NCBI GenBank assembly: GCA_026545225.1
Contig: CM048848.1
Location: 26,576,806 to 26,640,805 of the forward strand
Direction of reading: 5' to 3'
Source: Cornus controversa
Taxonomy: Eukaryota > Streptophyta > Magnoliopsida > Cornales > Cornaceae
Length of the DNA stretch: 64,000 nt
Every line of letters begins with the position of its first letter. Position 1 is the first letter of the stretch. This document shows, piece after piece, positions 23,401-34,605 of this stretch. The notes below the pieces were generated by a model, which worked only from the letters and a program-made list of their open reading frames with translations, searched no databases and was not told the origin of the DNA. The position numbers and the translations under genes are program-made.

Positions 23401-23779
23401 ATGACCTGTTTTGGCCTCTTTTCATTTTGACATGACTAACAGAAATTCAATCCAGTTTTGTGAACCCTCAGATGCAATTCTTCATTCAGTCACAAAATCC
23501 CACCCATCTATGTTTAGAGCTAGCAGGAAGTCAAGATAAACAATCAGGGATGATTACTAAACTGAAAGTGAAGTGTAAAGGTTTATGTGAACCAACTAAA
23601 AATATAAGCTTTGGTGATCAAGAAAAGAGAACTGAAAATAAAACCAGTGAAGTTGGGTAAAGAATTGACTGCCCATATTCTTGTCATGGAATTTTATACA
23701 AACAAACAGGTCCACAATCAGTCCACAAAAATATCAGTATGAACTATGAAATAGAGACAGAAAGTAAAAACCATGTTAC

Positions 23780-23955
23780 TGCACTATTAAAATCTCAAAT
23801 CAGCACTATTAAAATCTCAAATCAGCACCTTATAAGTCTCAAATCAGCACAATTAATTTCTCAAAACAACACCTTATTAAACCCAAATCAGCACTATTTA
23901 ATTACCAAATCAGCACTATTAAAATCTCAAATCAGCCCCTTAAATTTCTCAAGTC
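23780..23955. repeat. Minisatellite with ~22-bp unit
   Basis: Seven to eight imperfect copies of a unit like ATCAGCACTATTAAAATCTC follow each other. The open frame over it is a by-product of the repeat. Confidence 0.85.
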
Positions 23956-24119
23956 AGCAACATGCATATTTCAGAAAATAGTTTCAACAATTCAGCATTT
24001 TAAATGGCAGCTATATAGAGCAATTTAGAATAGCCAAACTCAATTTCCAGCAACTTTAGATTTATGTCAGCAAGTTGAACAATTCAGCAAAGTAGATTTT
24101 CTGGTAGCATTAAATTCCG

Positions 24120-24270
24120 GTAAAACAGATTTCAAACAGCAAGTATACCATCTAGAACACAATTTTAAGCAAGTGAAATAGCTAGAACAGATTTTCCAGC
24201 AAGTATACTATCTAGAACACAAATTTTCAGCAAGTCAAATAGCTATAACAGATTTTCCAACAAGTTTACC
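24120..24270. repeat. Minisatellite with ~55-bp unit
   Basis: About two and a half copies of a unit with AACAGATTTTCCAGCAAGTA, then ACCATCTAGAACACAATTTT and AGCAAGTGAAATAGCT. Confidence 0.75.
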
Positions 24271-24668
24271 ATCCAACCCAGAATTCTGTCCCTAAAGCAA
24301 AATAACATCAAAACTCATAATAGAATATTAGCAATTCAAACCCTCAATAACAGAATGGCTAATTAAGTCCTCAATAATAGAATAGCAAATCAAATCCATA
24401 AGAGTGCGCCTGTGAGAGGTGTGTGTCAACAAGTAAGCCCCAACAAGTGCGCCTATGATGGTGTGCATATATATATATATATATCACTTCTTTTTTTATT
24501 TTCTTGGCCACATGTTTTATACAAACTGTATATCATCTATATCTATGTGCTGAGCAAAGTTAAGAAATCAACTACACGATATTTTTTCTTTTTGAATTTG
24601 ATAAGAAACCCTACCAACAGATGATGCCTAGCAATAAATCCAAAATGTCCTTTTTGTTAAAGATAGCC

Positions 24669-24702
24669 ATTATCCTTAGAAACTTTATCTCATTCCTATA
24701 TG

Positions 24703-24759
<57 letters not shown>

Positions 24760-24798
24760 ATTTAGCTTTGTCTTTGCTTCACATGCATTCCACTTTCA
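24669..24798. repeat. Direct duplicate, copy 2, with (GT)n(GA)n microsatellite
   Basis: Second copy of the 20775-20890 segment. The GT run (about 24709-24735) is followed by a GA run to 24759. Confidence 0.85.
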
Positions 24799-25067
24799 CA
24801 AAACAAAAAATTTTCCTCCCCAACAAGATAAGCAGAAATCCACTTCATATATTATTGCATACATTCTTTTAAGTCTCTCCTCATCACAACCAAATTATAA
24901 ACCAGATAACTATTACTACTACTACCACCTTAAGTAACAGTTCATGAGCTATAACAATACTCTCTTTCCTAACCAAATGAAACCAAAGCCTATACTTGTC
25001 CTTCATTGATTTCTTCTACAAACACTATACTAGCTAAGAGTGTAATAAAAATATCAAAACAAAGAAG

Positions 25068-25382
25068 ATGAGGACAGGAGGTTATACTACTCATCACTCT
25101 CTAACTTCTGAACCTGCAAGCATAGTAACACAAGCCATTAGCCTTGGTTGCTGCCTTCAAGCGTGCGCAAGCTCACCAACGGGTGGCTCCATTGAAAACT
25201 AGCAACAGCCTATTTTGGCTTTGAAAGTAGAGATAGAGCAGCTTATAATCTCAATCTTAGATGACCCAAGTGTTAGTAGAGTCATGAGAGAGGCTGGTTT
25301 TTCTAGTCCTCAAGTGAAAACCAATGTAGAACAAGCATTCTCCCTAGCTATAGCCCCTATGCTATGCTTATTTAGCCACTAA
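25068..25382 (+). pseudogene. SMXL (SMAX1-like) N-terminal fragment
   Basis: The frame starts MRTGGYTTHHSLTSEPASIV, matching the N-terminal Clp domain of SMXL proteins, the HSP101-like repressors of strigolactone/karrikin-related or phloem development pathways. It then jumps to GGSIEN, a stop (TAG for the expected glutamine codon, 25200-25202), and [47 protein letters not shown]. Roughly 60 residues between TQAISLG and SIEN are missing. The frame ends where the repeat array at 25343 begins. The C-terminal remnant of what may be the same gene lies at 26157. The fragment is broken and lacks the ATPase domains. Confidence 0.75.
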
Positions 25383-25532
25383 AACTAGTTTGACTAACAC
25401 CAATAAAACAGCATATATATATATATATATGCAACCTTGATCTGCTCCTCAAGGTGTTGTTCATTCTTCCTAGCTATAGTCCATATGCTAGGCTTATTTA
25501 GCCACTAAAACTAGTTTGACTAACACCAATAA

Positions 25533-25583
<51 letters not shown>

Positions 25584-25690
25584 ACCTTGATCTGGGGTGC
25601 TCTTCATTCTTCCTAGCTATAGTCCCTATGCTAGGCTTATTTAGCCACTTAAACTAGTTTGACTAAAACCAATAAAACAGCATTTTCATG
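25343..25690. repeat. Three ~130-bp tandem repeats with TA microsatellites
   Basis: CCTAGCTATAGTCCCTATGC, TTATTTAGCCACTAAAACTA and GACTAACACCAATAAAACA occur three times, followed in the first two copies by TA runs of different length (25412-25430 and 25541-25580). The first copy starts inside the end of the SMXL fragment, so part of that gene's sequence seems to have been amplified. Confidence 0.8.
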
Positions 25691-26156
25691 TTAGGTCTAT
25701 GGCACTAAATAAAGATTTGGTGTTGGTAGTTTAGATTATCCAATCAATCCAGTTTTTGACTTTAAAGAACATAATTTTTTCTTTATGCACGAGGATTGTC
25801 CCCTATAGTTTGTTGTTTACCTACAGCTGATCCAATGGTTAAAAATTAATTTCGATGAAAATATTAAAAACAGGTAGTCCCTTTTATCCAGTATTGATGG
25901 ACCCATGATTTCTGACTCATCTCACATGTCTCATTTTGTGGAAAAAAAATATACAATAATGCACATCTCACCCACTCTCTAAATAATATACAAATAGTTA
26001 ATATATATATATATATATATATATATAGATAGATTCCAGGCATTGAAGGGTGGGTGTGAGAGGGATCTCCATCTCTAAGTAATATAATATGCAGAAAGTG
26101 ACAAATTGAAGAATGTGAAAAATGCTTACAGCTCTTGAGCTTCTTCCAACGAGGCA

Positions 26157-26741
26157 ATGGAGGATATGGAGTGCTTGCATCACTTCAAGGAGCTGAATTC
26201 TGAGAATTTGAAGATTCTATACAGTGCATTAGAAGAAAAAGTCCCATGGAAAGTGAACATTATTCTTGAAATTGCAAGCACATTCCTTGAATGCAGGTCC
26301 GGGAAAAAAGGGAGAAAAGGCAAGTTGAAACAAACTGAGGACAAAGAAGAAACTTGGTTGTTCTTCTCAGGTGTTGATTCTGAAGGCAAGGAGAAGATTG
26401 CAAGAGAATTAGCTAAACTTATTTTTGGCTCTCAGAGCAACTTTGTCACAATTGGTTTCAGTAGTTTCTCACTGACAAGAGCTGATTCAACTAAAGAGTG
26501 TGTCAGTAACAAAAGGGTAAGAGAAGAGTTGGGTTCAAGTTATCTTGAGAGATTTGCTGAAGCAGTGCAAGAGAATCCTAGCCGCGTGTTCTTCATAGAA
26601 GATTTGGAACAAGTTGATTATTTCTCTCAAATGGGTGTTAAGAAAGCAATTGAAAGTGGGAGAATTACACTTCTTGGTGGTGAGTTTGTTCCTCTTAAGG
26701 ATGCCGTTGTAATTTTCAGCTGTGAAAGAGTGAATGTGTGA
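26157..26741 (+). pseudogene. SMXL3-like C-terminal fragment
   Basis: An open frame of 194 codons. It matches the second ATPase-like region of SMXL3-type proteins: ENLKILYSALEEKVPWKVNI, IASTFLECRSGKKGRKGK, EETWLFFSGVDSEGKEKIAR, RELAKLIFGSQSNFVTI, YLERFAEAVQENPSRVFFIE and DAVVIFSC. Full-length SMXL proteins have roughly 800-1000 residues, so this is a small part, and it stops right after the sensor-like segment. A TTACAG just upstream (26125-26130) could be an old splice acceptor. With the N-terminal piece 1 kb upstream it looks like one decayed SMXL gene or gene copy. An expressed short protein cannot be excluded because this frame is open. Confidence 0.72.
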
Positions 26742-27410
26742 CTCATATTGATGGTGTAGCATAACCTATTGAATTATCAAAGCTTGAGGAGGCATTGTTT
26801 ATAAATAGGGCTAGCTAGCTAGGAGTTTCCATGAATTAGAGGATGGTCTAGATTCATATGCTTAGACTTGCACATAAGGTGCATGTTATATTAGGTTTTT
26901 CTATTATAAATGCAAGTATTTCTAGATTGTTCTTAAAAGACAATCTTGCCTAAATACAAACAATGCAGATATGTGTTTATTCCCTATCTTGGTGGCTGCC
27001 CTAACATGAGTTCTTGTAGTCAATTTATTTTGGTTGTGATTTTCCTACTCATTACAGGAAAAGAAGCACTAATGCTCCTTTTTTTCTAGTTTCACATTTG
27101 CATTCCACACTTGCTCTATTAATCATATGCAGAGACTGAAACACCCATAATACTATAAATAGAGAGAAAAACTAACCTTAGAGTTGTTTTCAAAAGAACC
27201 AAACATGCCCTTAACAGATTGCTTTCAAAAAAGTTCTATATATCTCTTGTAGAGATACAACCACAAAAACAAGCAAAAAGCCCCAAAATACGATTATCCC
27301 TAAGGCTGAGCTGCAAGTAAATAAATGTTATATTTTCAGTGTCAATGAAATTAGATATTCAAATATTATATATTATATTTTCAGTATCAATGGAATTAGA
27401 TATTCAAATA
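26742..27410. other. Spacer with a 44-bp direct repeat
   Basis: AT-rich, with no gene. TTATATTTTCAGTRTCAATG followed by an AATTAGATATTCAAATATTA-type end is present twice in tandem (27327-27415), just downstream of the stop codon of the TNP1-like gene. Confidence 0.65.
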
Positions 27411-29521
27411 TTATACTTTGGAATACTTACTGATCTTGATAAACTTGCTAGGCCATGCAATTAAATTTCCATGAGCTTGCCCAAGCAAATAACGGCCGGA
27501 GGAATCTGCCCTATACAAGGGAGCTTCGGATTCAAAGACAAAATCGACCCACACTTTCCAACAATCAGAACCGAGTGGTGCATCACCTATGAGCGTAGAA
27601 GGATCTGAGGAAACAGCTTCACCAGTAGCAACAAGTAATCCTGTCCCATTGTAATGTAATAACTCGCAATCTTTTCTTTTAACATTTTCAGTAGATGGGA
27701 CACGTGGTGAAGCATTGGGACAAGATTGGTTATTAGCATTCTGTGTCTGGCATGAAAAAAAAGAAAAATAATTATGACAAAGCATTTTTAATAGAAATGA
27801 TGACAACGCATTCTTATTTTCACTTACCAACAATGATCTAAACTCTTGCATCTCTTCCCTCATTTGGTCCCTCATCTCTTCCCTCATTTGGTCCCTCATC
27901 TCTTCCCTCATTTGCTCTCTCATTTCCTCCCTCATCTTTTCCCTCATTTTCTCCCTTTCAAGTCGCATTGCTTCCAACATTTGCTCCCTTTGGTCCCGCA
28001 TCGTTGCTTCAAATTTCTTTTCATATCTTTGGGAATTTTCTTGTTGTTGTGCTTGGGTTTTCAATTTTGTAAGTGTTACCCCAAACCCAAGCCCTCTCAC
28101 TCTTCCTCGATGTTCTGAACCAAATACATGATTAATGGCATCGTCATGAATTCTTGAACTTTGAGTCATTTGGGAATATGTCTTAATTATTTTCTAAAAT
28201 TTCATATTTTAAACACACTCATTAGTAATTTAATATAATAAATATCAATGATTAACTTAAATTAAAAAAGAAGCATGTTACCACAGTCTCCTTGACTTGT
28301 TCATTTATGGGCTGACCATCCTTTCTCATATGCGCTTTAATCCACACATCCACCCTTGAAATGTTATCGGGCGTGTCGGACTCTTTTCTCAACATACACA
28401 AACATGCACGTTTCAATAAACATTCATTATTACCATTGAATCTTCTAATCGAGCATAGCCTAATCGGCTTGTTGTGTGTGGGGTAGTTATTTTGCTCCTC
28501 AATTCTTGTTTTTGTTTTCTTTCTTTCTGTAAATACAAAAAAGTTGCTAATTTATATAGGTCATGAAAATATATATCTATATATATATATATATATATAA
28601 TTAAAAAGTGCATATAAATACTCACAGCATGCTCCTCCGATAATCGATTGGCAACAAACTCTTGCCACTCATCCACTGAATTTATATTATCGGGCTTCAT
28701 TAAGGCAATGGCTCGTCGATTATTTCTCATAGACAACACATTATTTGTTGTATTTGATTTGTGATTGTGCCACGCCTTTCCCATCAATCCAAATGATACG
28801 CTTGCATGACAGTCGGCAACATCGAATCTTAGCTGCAAATATATATCAAATTATCAAATAAATATCCTACTATCATAGGGAGAACATGTTTTTATTCTTC
28901 TAATAGAGAATCAGACACATCCTTCTACTAGCAAATTAGTAAAATTAAAATACCTTTATAATATCCCATAATTCTTGTAATAGAGAATCAGGCACATCCT
29001 TCCAGCTCTTAATTGTTATGGGAACCCTCTCACGTGCTAGAACCCCAAGGCAAGAACTATACTTCTTACTATTATCACCAACTGGCTGCCCCATTTCATT
29101 AAAATCCACAACTAAGCGCTCATTTGGTGTGGATGCTATCTTGTACAGTTGAGACTTTCCACTACCCTTTCTTTTCTTTGTATTTGATGTAGCCTCAATG
29201 GAAGGTCCTTGAGAAGTAACGGGATCGGGTGAAACCCCACCAACTCTAAATTGATCGCCTGAAGGTGTCCTTGGAGAATTTGAACCCCCGTCAGAAATGC
29301 GTACAACTGAGGGTGTACGTATCATTGCAGCTATAGCTGCTCGACGATTTGGTTCTGCACGTTTCTCACATTGTCTAGATGACTTCATTCAAGTACATGC
29401 ATTAAAAGAAGAAGAACATTAAAAATACACATGTTTAAAGTTGATACTTAAATCAAAACAATCAATTTAAGATAAAACAACATTAAGTAAGATTGATACT
29501 TACTTCAGGATGTTCAGACAT
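27411..29521 (-). pseudogene. CACTA TNP1/Ptta-like accessory transposase, six exons, one frameshift
   Basis: A consistent minus-strand model has exons 29521-29504 (MSEHPE), 29382-28954, 28832-28626, 28526-28282, 28193-27828 and 27746-27411. Introns have GT..AG ends and all junctions are in phase 0, giving about 533 residues. The family is shown by WKDVPDSLLQELWDIIK, LMGKAWHNHKS, ISRVDVWIKAHMRKDGQPIN and GDAPLGSDCWKVWVDFVFES ending GNLIAWPS, as in plant En/Spm-type accessory proteins that bind subterminal repeats. Exon 5 carries a glutamate/arginine-rich heptad-like repeat (REEMRDQM), probably a coiled coil. Exon 4 needs one 1-base indel between ARLED and CLLKR to stay in frame, so this copy is likely inactive, or that exon is modelled wrongly. 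Confidence 0.75.
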
Positions 29522-29769
29522 AGTAAAAATCTTTAGATGACCTGTAATCTTATCAAAGGAGTAATAATTCAGTTTATATTGGAGGTGCCACTATTGATTT
29601 AGAAAAAGAGCACCAGAAACAACATATTACCAGTTTAAGAAGGAATTTAATGCAAATTTAGATAGGTACATAATCACAACCATTCAGTTTCATCAAAAAA
29701 TATGCTACAATTAACCAATTACAAACCAAAAAATATAACCAAGTAACCAAATACCCATTTGAAAATATT

Positions 29770-31105
29770 CTACAATGTTATGCCCTCACAATCAACTCGT
29801 ACATGATGTTCGCCATCATCAAGAATTTCACATTCAAGTCTTGATATATCTAATGGAGCATAAGGCATATAAGCATTCTCTTCAAAAGTGTCCAAGTCAA
29901 TTTTGCCTCTTGGTGGTACTTTAAGTACCACATACCAACTTGACGTTTCAGTATCCCTAGAATAAAACACTTGCTTAGCCTGTGACGCAAGGATAAATGG
30001 ATCACTTTCAAATTGACTTTGACCTTCATGAAGGTTCACCAATGTAAATCCATCTTCAACTTTGATGTCGTTTCTAATATTTGCCCAGTCACAATGAAGC
30101 AACGGTACTTGAAATGAGTAGTAGTCTAACAAAATTATATCTTTCAGAACACCATAGTAAGATATTTTTTCAACAACTTGATTTGTGTCTCTTGCACTAG
30201 ATCGAAATATAGTTTCAGCTTCGATGGAAACACCACTATTTTGTGTGCTTCTCTCGACATCCTTGGTGTGAAATCGATGGCCATTTACAATATAACCAGA
30301 ATAAGAAATTACATCGTTCCTAGGCCCATTTGAAAGCCCCTTTAGCATCGTTGACACATTACTACTTGCATTAATCATGGTTTTGAACCATGAACTGAAG
30401 GTCTCCATGTGTTTCTTTTGTAGAGTGCTTTCATTCCTTGCAAGACAACTGTCCAAACCCTTGAGTTCCTCCACATGCTTTCTAATAAGAAAATAACATG
30501 GTTAAGTATTTTGTTTTTCAATAATAGTTATAAATTAAAAAAATTTCGTACCATCTTACTTTAAATATGGTTCCACCTCCTCATTGTTGAATAATACATA
30601 ACGGTGAGCAATGGCTAACATGTCACTAGACATGGTTTTTGAAATTCCCTTAGAAAGTGGGAGTCCTCCTTCTATTGTTTCAGTTTCAATATCTTCATTT
30701 CGAGAACGACGAACACCAATTTCAGCGACTTGTTTCATGTGCTCACTACAAAATTGAATGCACTCTTCTACCAAGTACTTTTCTGCTATGCGCCCCTCAG
30801 GTCTTGCTCGATTTTTAACATATCCTTTATAAACTTTCATCATCCTAAATATAACGATAGAATTATATATATGTAAATTAAATAATATTTGTAATTGCAT
30901 AACATATATAAAAGAATGTTATAAATAAATTACCTCTCAAATGGGTACATCCAACGAAATTGTACTGGTCCACATAAACGAGCTTCTCGTGCAATATGAA
31001 TGGTAATGTGTACCATAATGTCGAAGAAAGACGGTGGGAAGAACCTTTCAAACATACATAAAGTTTCGACAATTTCATTTTCAATTTTTTCCAATTGATT
31101 CCTAT
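29770..31105 (-). pseudogene. CACTA TNP2 transposase, C-terminal half
   Basis: The minus-strand exons 31105-30934, 30844-about 30560 and about 30487-29770 are joined by GT..AG introns. They carry DUF4218 (LEKIENEIVETLC, FFPPSFFDIMVHITIHIARE, RWMYPFER, then MKVYKGYVKNRARPEGRIAE) and DUF4216 (SYYGVLKDIILLDYYSFQVP, SWYVVLKVPPRGKID). These domains form the end of plant TNP2-type transposases. The catalytic N-terminal half is absent: at 31105 the gene meets the young Athila-like element, and beyond that element (41228 on) no TNP2 sequence was seen. The gene lies upstream of the TNP1-like gene in the usual CACTA order. Confidence 0.8.
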
Positions 31106-32500
31106 TGAACCCTCTTTATTGCATATGTTAATTCCGTTTTTGCGTTTACCGAGTTATGTTTACGGTATTTTTGTGTTTTTGATGTTTTGCAGGTCTTGGA
31201 GTAAATGGAGCAAAGTTTGAGGCTTTTTGCAGTTCAAGAGAAAAATCAGAAATTGCAGCCAAAGGCATTTCGATCAATCGAGATGTTGATCTCGATTAAT
31301 TGAAATCTCGATTGATCGAGATTTCATTTCGATTGATCAAAATCTCAATCAATCGAGATCCAATCTCGATTGATCGAGATTCTGCAGAACCCACTTGGCC
31401 ACTTGCTCACCTGCTCTCCCACTTGCAACAAAATCCCCCTTTTTGCACGACTTAGGGGGATTGTCTGACTTGAACAAGACTCTTGGGGACCTTCTTGATA
31501 TAATAGATATATATATTGATATATATATATATATGGTGGGCCCCAAGGTTGAAAAAGGAGCCTTAAAGCACAAAATAGCCACATACCTCTCATCTCTCAC
31601 AACACACATCAGACCATCAAGAGGAGAGACTTTCGGGAGAGAGGAGAAGAAGCTAAACCAGACCAAGAAGCTTCATCTTCTCCATCAATGGAAGAGTGCA
31701 AGGCAACCATGAGCAACTAACTCTTCTACTAGGGTGTTGGTTTCAACCCCTAGCCATGTAAACTTGTTCCTTCTTGTAGCACTTGGGATTTGTAATTAAA
31801 TGTTGATTATTTAGCCTAGTGATCATGTACACTAATACATTTCTTATATATATTCATTTGATATGGAGTTTATTCTTGTCTTAGAGTAGATTTTGTCATT
31901 TGAATGCACAACGTTTGCATATTCCACAAGAAGTGCAAATGATGGCTAAATAATGGTGTTTAAATGAATGTGTGATGTTTGCTTGTATAGACCATGCCAA
32001 GACAAGGTAGGTTGGATGCATGTAGGGTTCTCTTAGAGAGTAGGGCAATTAGGTAGTTAGTTAGGTTGAAGAGCTATGCTTGTTGAAGATGGATTATGAT
32101 AGGTTAAGCACACACATTGATCTTTTGATATGTCATTGAGGTCACAAGCCTAATGACATTGTTAGGCATTTAATTAATGAATCCCATGCTTGCTACACTT
32201 ATGAACATGTGAATGGCTAGAGGTGGAAACCAACCCTAGTACTCTTTCCCATCCTTTACCTTTTAAATTTATTGTCATTACATTCATGCAATAGTTTATA
32301 AACAAAAATTCAAAAACCGTTTTTAGGATTAAAGTAGAATTAATCTTTCTTTAAGACAATTGCGACTAGTCCTCGTGGGATCGATACCCTCTATATAGAA
32401 CCGTATCTACAAAGATTCGTGCTCTTGCGAGTGGTTAAATTATATTTTGATAAAAAGGGCAAAATTAAGCTTACAATATAATTTAGTTCTGACCACATCA
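31106..32500 (+). repeat. 5' LTR of element D
   Basis: Matches 39831-41227. It contains a cluster of TCGATTGATCGAGA-type motifs (31267-31383), a TA-rich microsatellite (31508-31533) and ends GACCACATCA. The first 25 bases present in the 3' LTR (from TGATAAG) are absent. Confidence 0.88.
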
Positions 32501-32506
32501 AAATTT

Positions 32507-32523
32507 TGGCGCCGTTACCGGGG
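32507..32523 (+). other. Primer-binding site of element D (tRNA-Asp)
   Basis: TGGCGCCGTTACCGGGG pairs with the 3' end of plant tRNA-Asp with one mismatch. It lies six bases after the LTR end. Confidence 0.88.
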
Positions 32524-32787
32524 ACTACGGTGTAATTGTCGCCATTGAAAGATTAAATCTGGTTTAATTCTTAGGCTAGAAATTCTTTCATTCTTTTTGT
32601 ATATATCTTGTTCTTATTTCTCAAATTTCCTGATTTTAGGTATACCACATAGCGGGCATCTAAAAGGATTAAAGTTGGAACCCTTTGTGAGTATAAAATC
32701 TAAAATTAGTGGTTTGAGTTCTTTCATTCTTTTTGTATATATTATTGTTTATTTTTGTGTATTGAGGTGTTGTTCTACTATTAATGC

Positions 32788-34605
32788 ATGCTAGGTAGAC
32801 GGTCCTTGTCACTTCCATTGCTTCCGTGTAATATTGAACTTGAAAGAACACTTAGACAACGTAGAGGAACCTCTAGGGACCCTATATTGCCTAGGACTGA
32901 AAACATGGACCCAAATGAGAGACAACCTCCCGGACTACCTCCTTTTAATCATGAACAATCACCTCCACCTCCACCTCCTCAAGGAGAGTTGCTTATGGAC
33001 TTTTACCTTCCGACTACATTTGAAGTACCTTCAAGTATTCAATTTCCGGATGTAGCGGCAACTCAATTCGAAATAAAGTCCTCCACCATCAATCTTCTTA
33101 ATAGCTTCCATGGTTTCCCTAATGAGGATCCATACCGACACTTAGATTACTTCCTTTCTGTATGTTCCACCATTCGTGTACCACACTTTACGGAGGATGA
33201 TCTAAAGCTGCGTATATTCCCATTCTCCCTAAAAGATAAAGCTAGAAGTTGGTTCAATTCTTTAGAACCTAACTCAATCCATTCTTGGGCGGAGATGCAA
33301 ATCGAGTTCTTAAAAAAATACTTCCCAATGGGAAAGACGAGTGATATTCGGAGAGCCATCACCGGATTCACCCAAATTGACCAAGAACAATTTCATGAGA
33401 CGTGGGAGAGATTAAAAGACCTTCTTAAATCTTGTCCGCATCATGCTGTCCCAAAATGGCAGCTAGTGCAAAGCTTTTATGATGGGGTGAGTGAGCAACA
33501 TAGACAAATGATAGACTCCGCGTGTGGGGGTGGATACCTTTTGAAAAGCCCCGATGAGGCATGGAAACTTTTTCAAACCCTAAGCAACAATTCAGCTCAA
33601 CGCTCCTCCACTAGGAAAGGGAAGGCCACCCAACCTTGTAGAGGAATGCATGAAATTTCACGGGTAGATGAGGTTGCCATGCAAGTAAAATCCTTATCTC
33701 GAAAAATGGACCTAATCATGAAAAATGGGCTGCCTACTCCAAGCCAACCTGTTCAAAATCAGGAAGGTTGTTCGTTTTGCTATAGTGCTTCACATTTCGT
33801 GTGAGATTGTCCTATTGCCGGGCAATCTCCCGATTATGCTCAAGAGCAAGCGAATGCCTTGTACTCTAAACAAATGAATGATCCATATTCAAACACGTAC
33901 AATCCTGGTTACAAGAAGCATCCGGCTTTTTCATGGAAACCTCAAGAATCAAGTCCCTCTTTTCAAGGGCAAAATTCTTTTAATTCCCAATCTCAACAGC
34001 CTCAATATAGGCCAAATCCTCAACCTTACCATCAAAGATCCAATTACCAACAACCACCACCTCCTCCGAGAAGCCAAGGCTTTGAAGAAAGAGTGATAAG
34101 CAATCTTGAGGCTAATACCCACTTATTGCAAACTCATTCTCAATTAATCGCTAAGCTTGAAGCTAATGCTCAATCTATGGCTAGGTTAGAAGCTCAAATC
34201 GGGCAACTAGCTAATGCCTTGAATAGAAGGGAGGAAGGTAAGTTGCCGAGTCAACCGGTGGCAAATCCTAAGGGTGTTCATATGATTGAAGATTCATCAT
34301 CTTCATCTTGTAATGCTCCTCCGGAGCAAGTTCAATCAATCACCACCTTAAGGAGTGGTAAAATCATCAATTCCAAGGTAGGGGAGGAAGAGAAGAAGGA
34401 ATTCAATGAGCGATCCGCAAATCCAAAAGAATCCCATTTAAATCCAAAAGTGTTTCCTTTAAATCCAAATGTGAATAACATCCCTTTAAATCCAAAAGGA
34501 AAGGCAAGTGAAGTTGTGTCGTCATCAATTCCAAATCTTGAGAGAGAAAATCCAAGACATGATGGAGATCTTCAAACAAGTAAAGATCAATCTCCCTCTC
34601 CTTGA
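32788..34605 (+). pseudogene. Element D gag
   Basis: Starts MLGRRSLSLPLLP, homologous to the gag start of element A. The gag core is clear (FPFSLKDKARSWFNSLEP, FLKKYFPMGKTSDIRRAITG, FHETWERLKDLLKSCPHH). A zinc knuckle C-x2-C-x4-H-x4-C (CSFC...H...C, near 33772) has a TGA stop at 33802 where tryptophan is expected. The same frame then continues from 33805 through Q- and P-rich sequence and LPSQPVANPKG. Near 34540-34570 the frame slips by one base relative to the protease frame. The gag is therefore interrupted at two points and, unless they are suppressed, gives a shortened capsid protein without the knuckle. Confidence 0.85.

Noticed and set aside
31345..31712. Open frames of 82-105 codons present at both 31.4 and 40.2 kb
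   Set aside because: They are duplicated only because they lie in the two LTRs of element D; both strands give frames and none has a domain.
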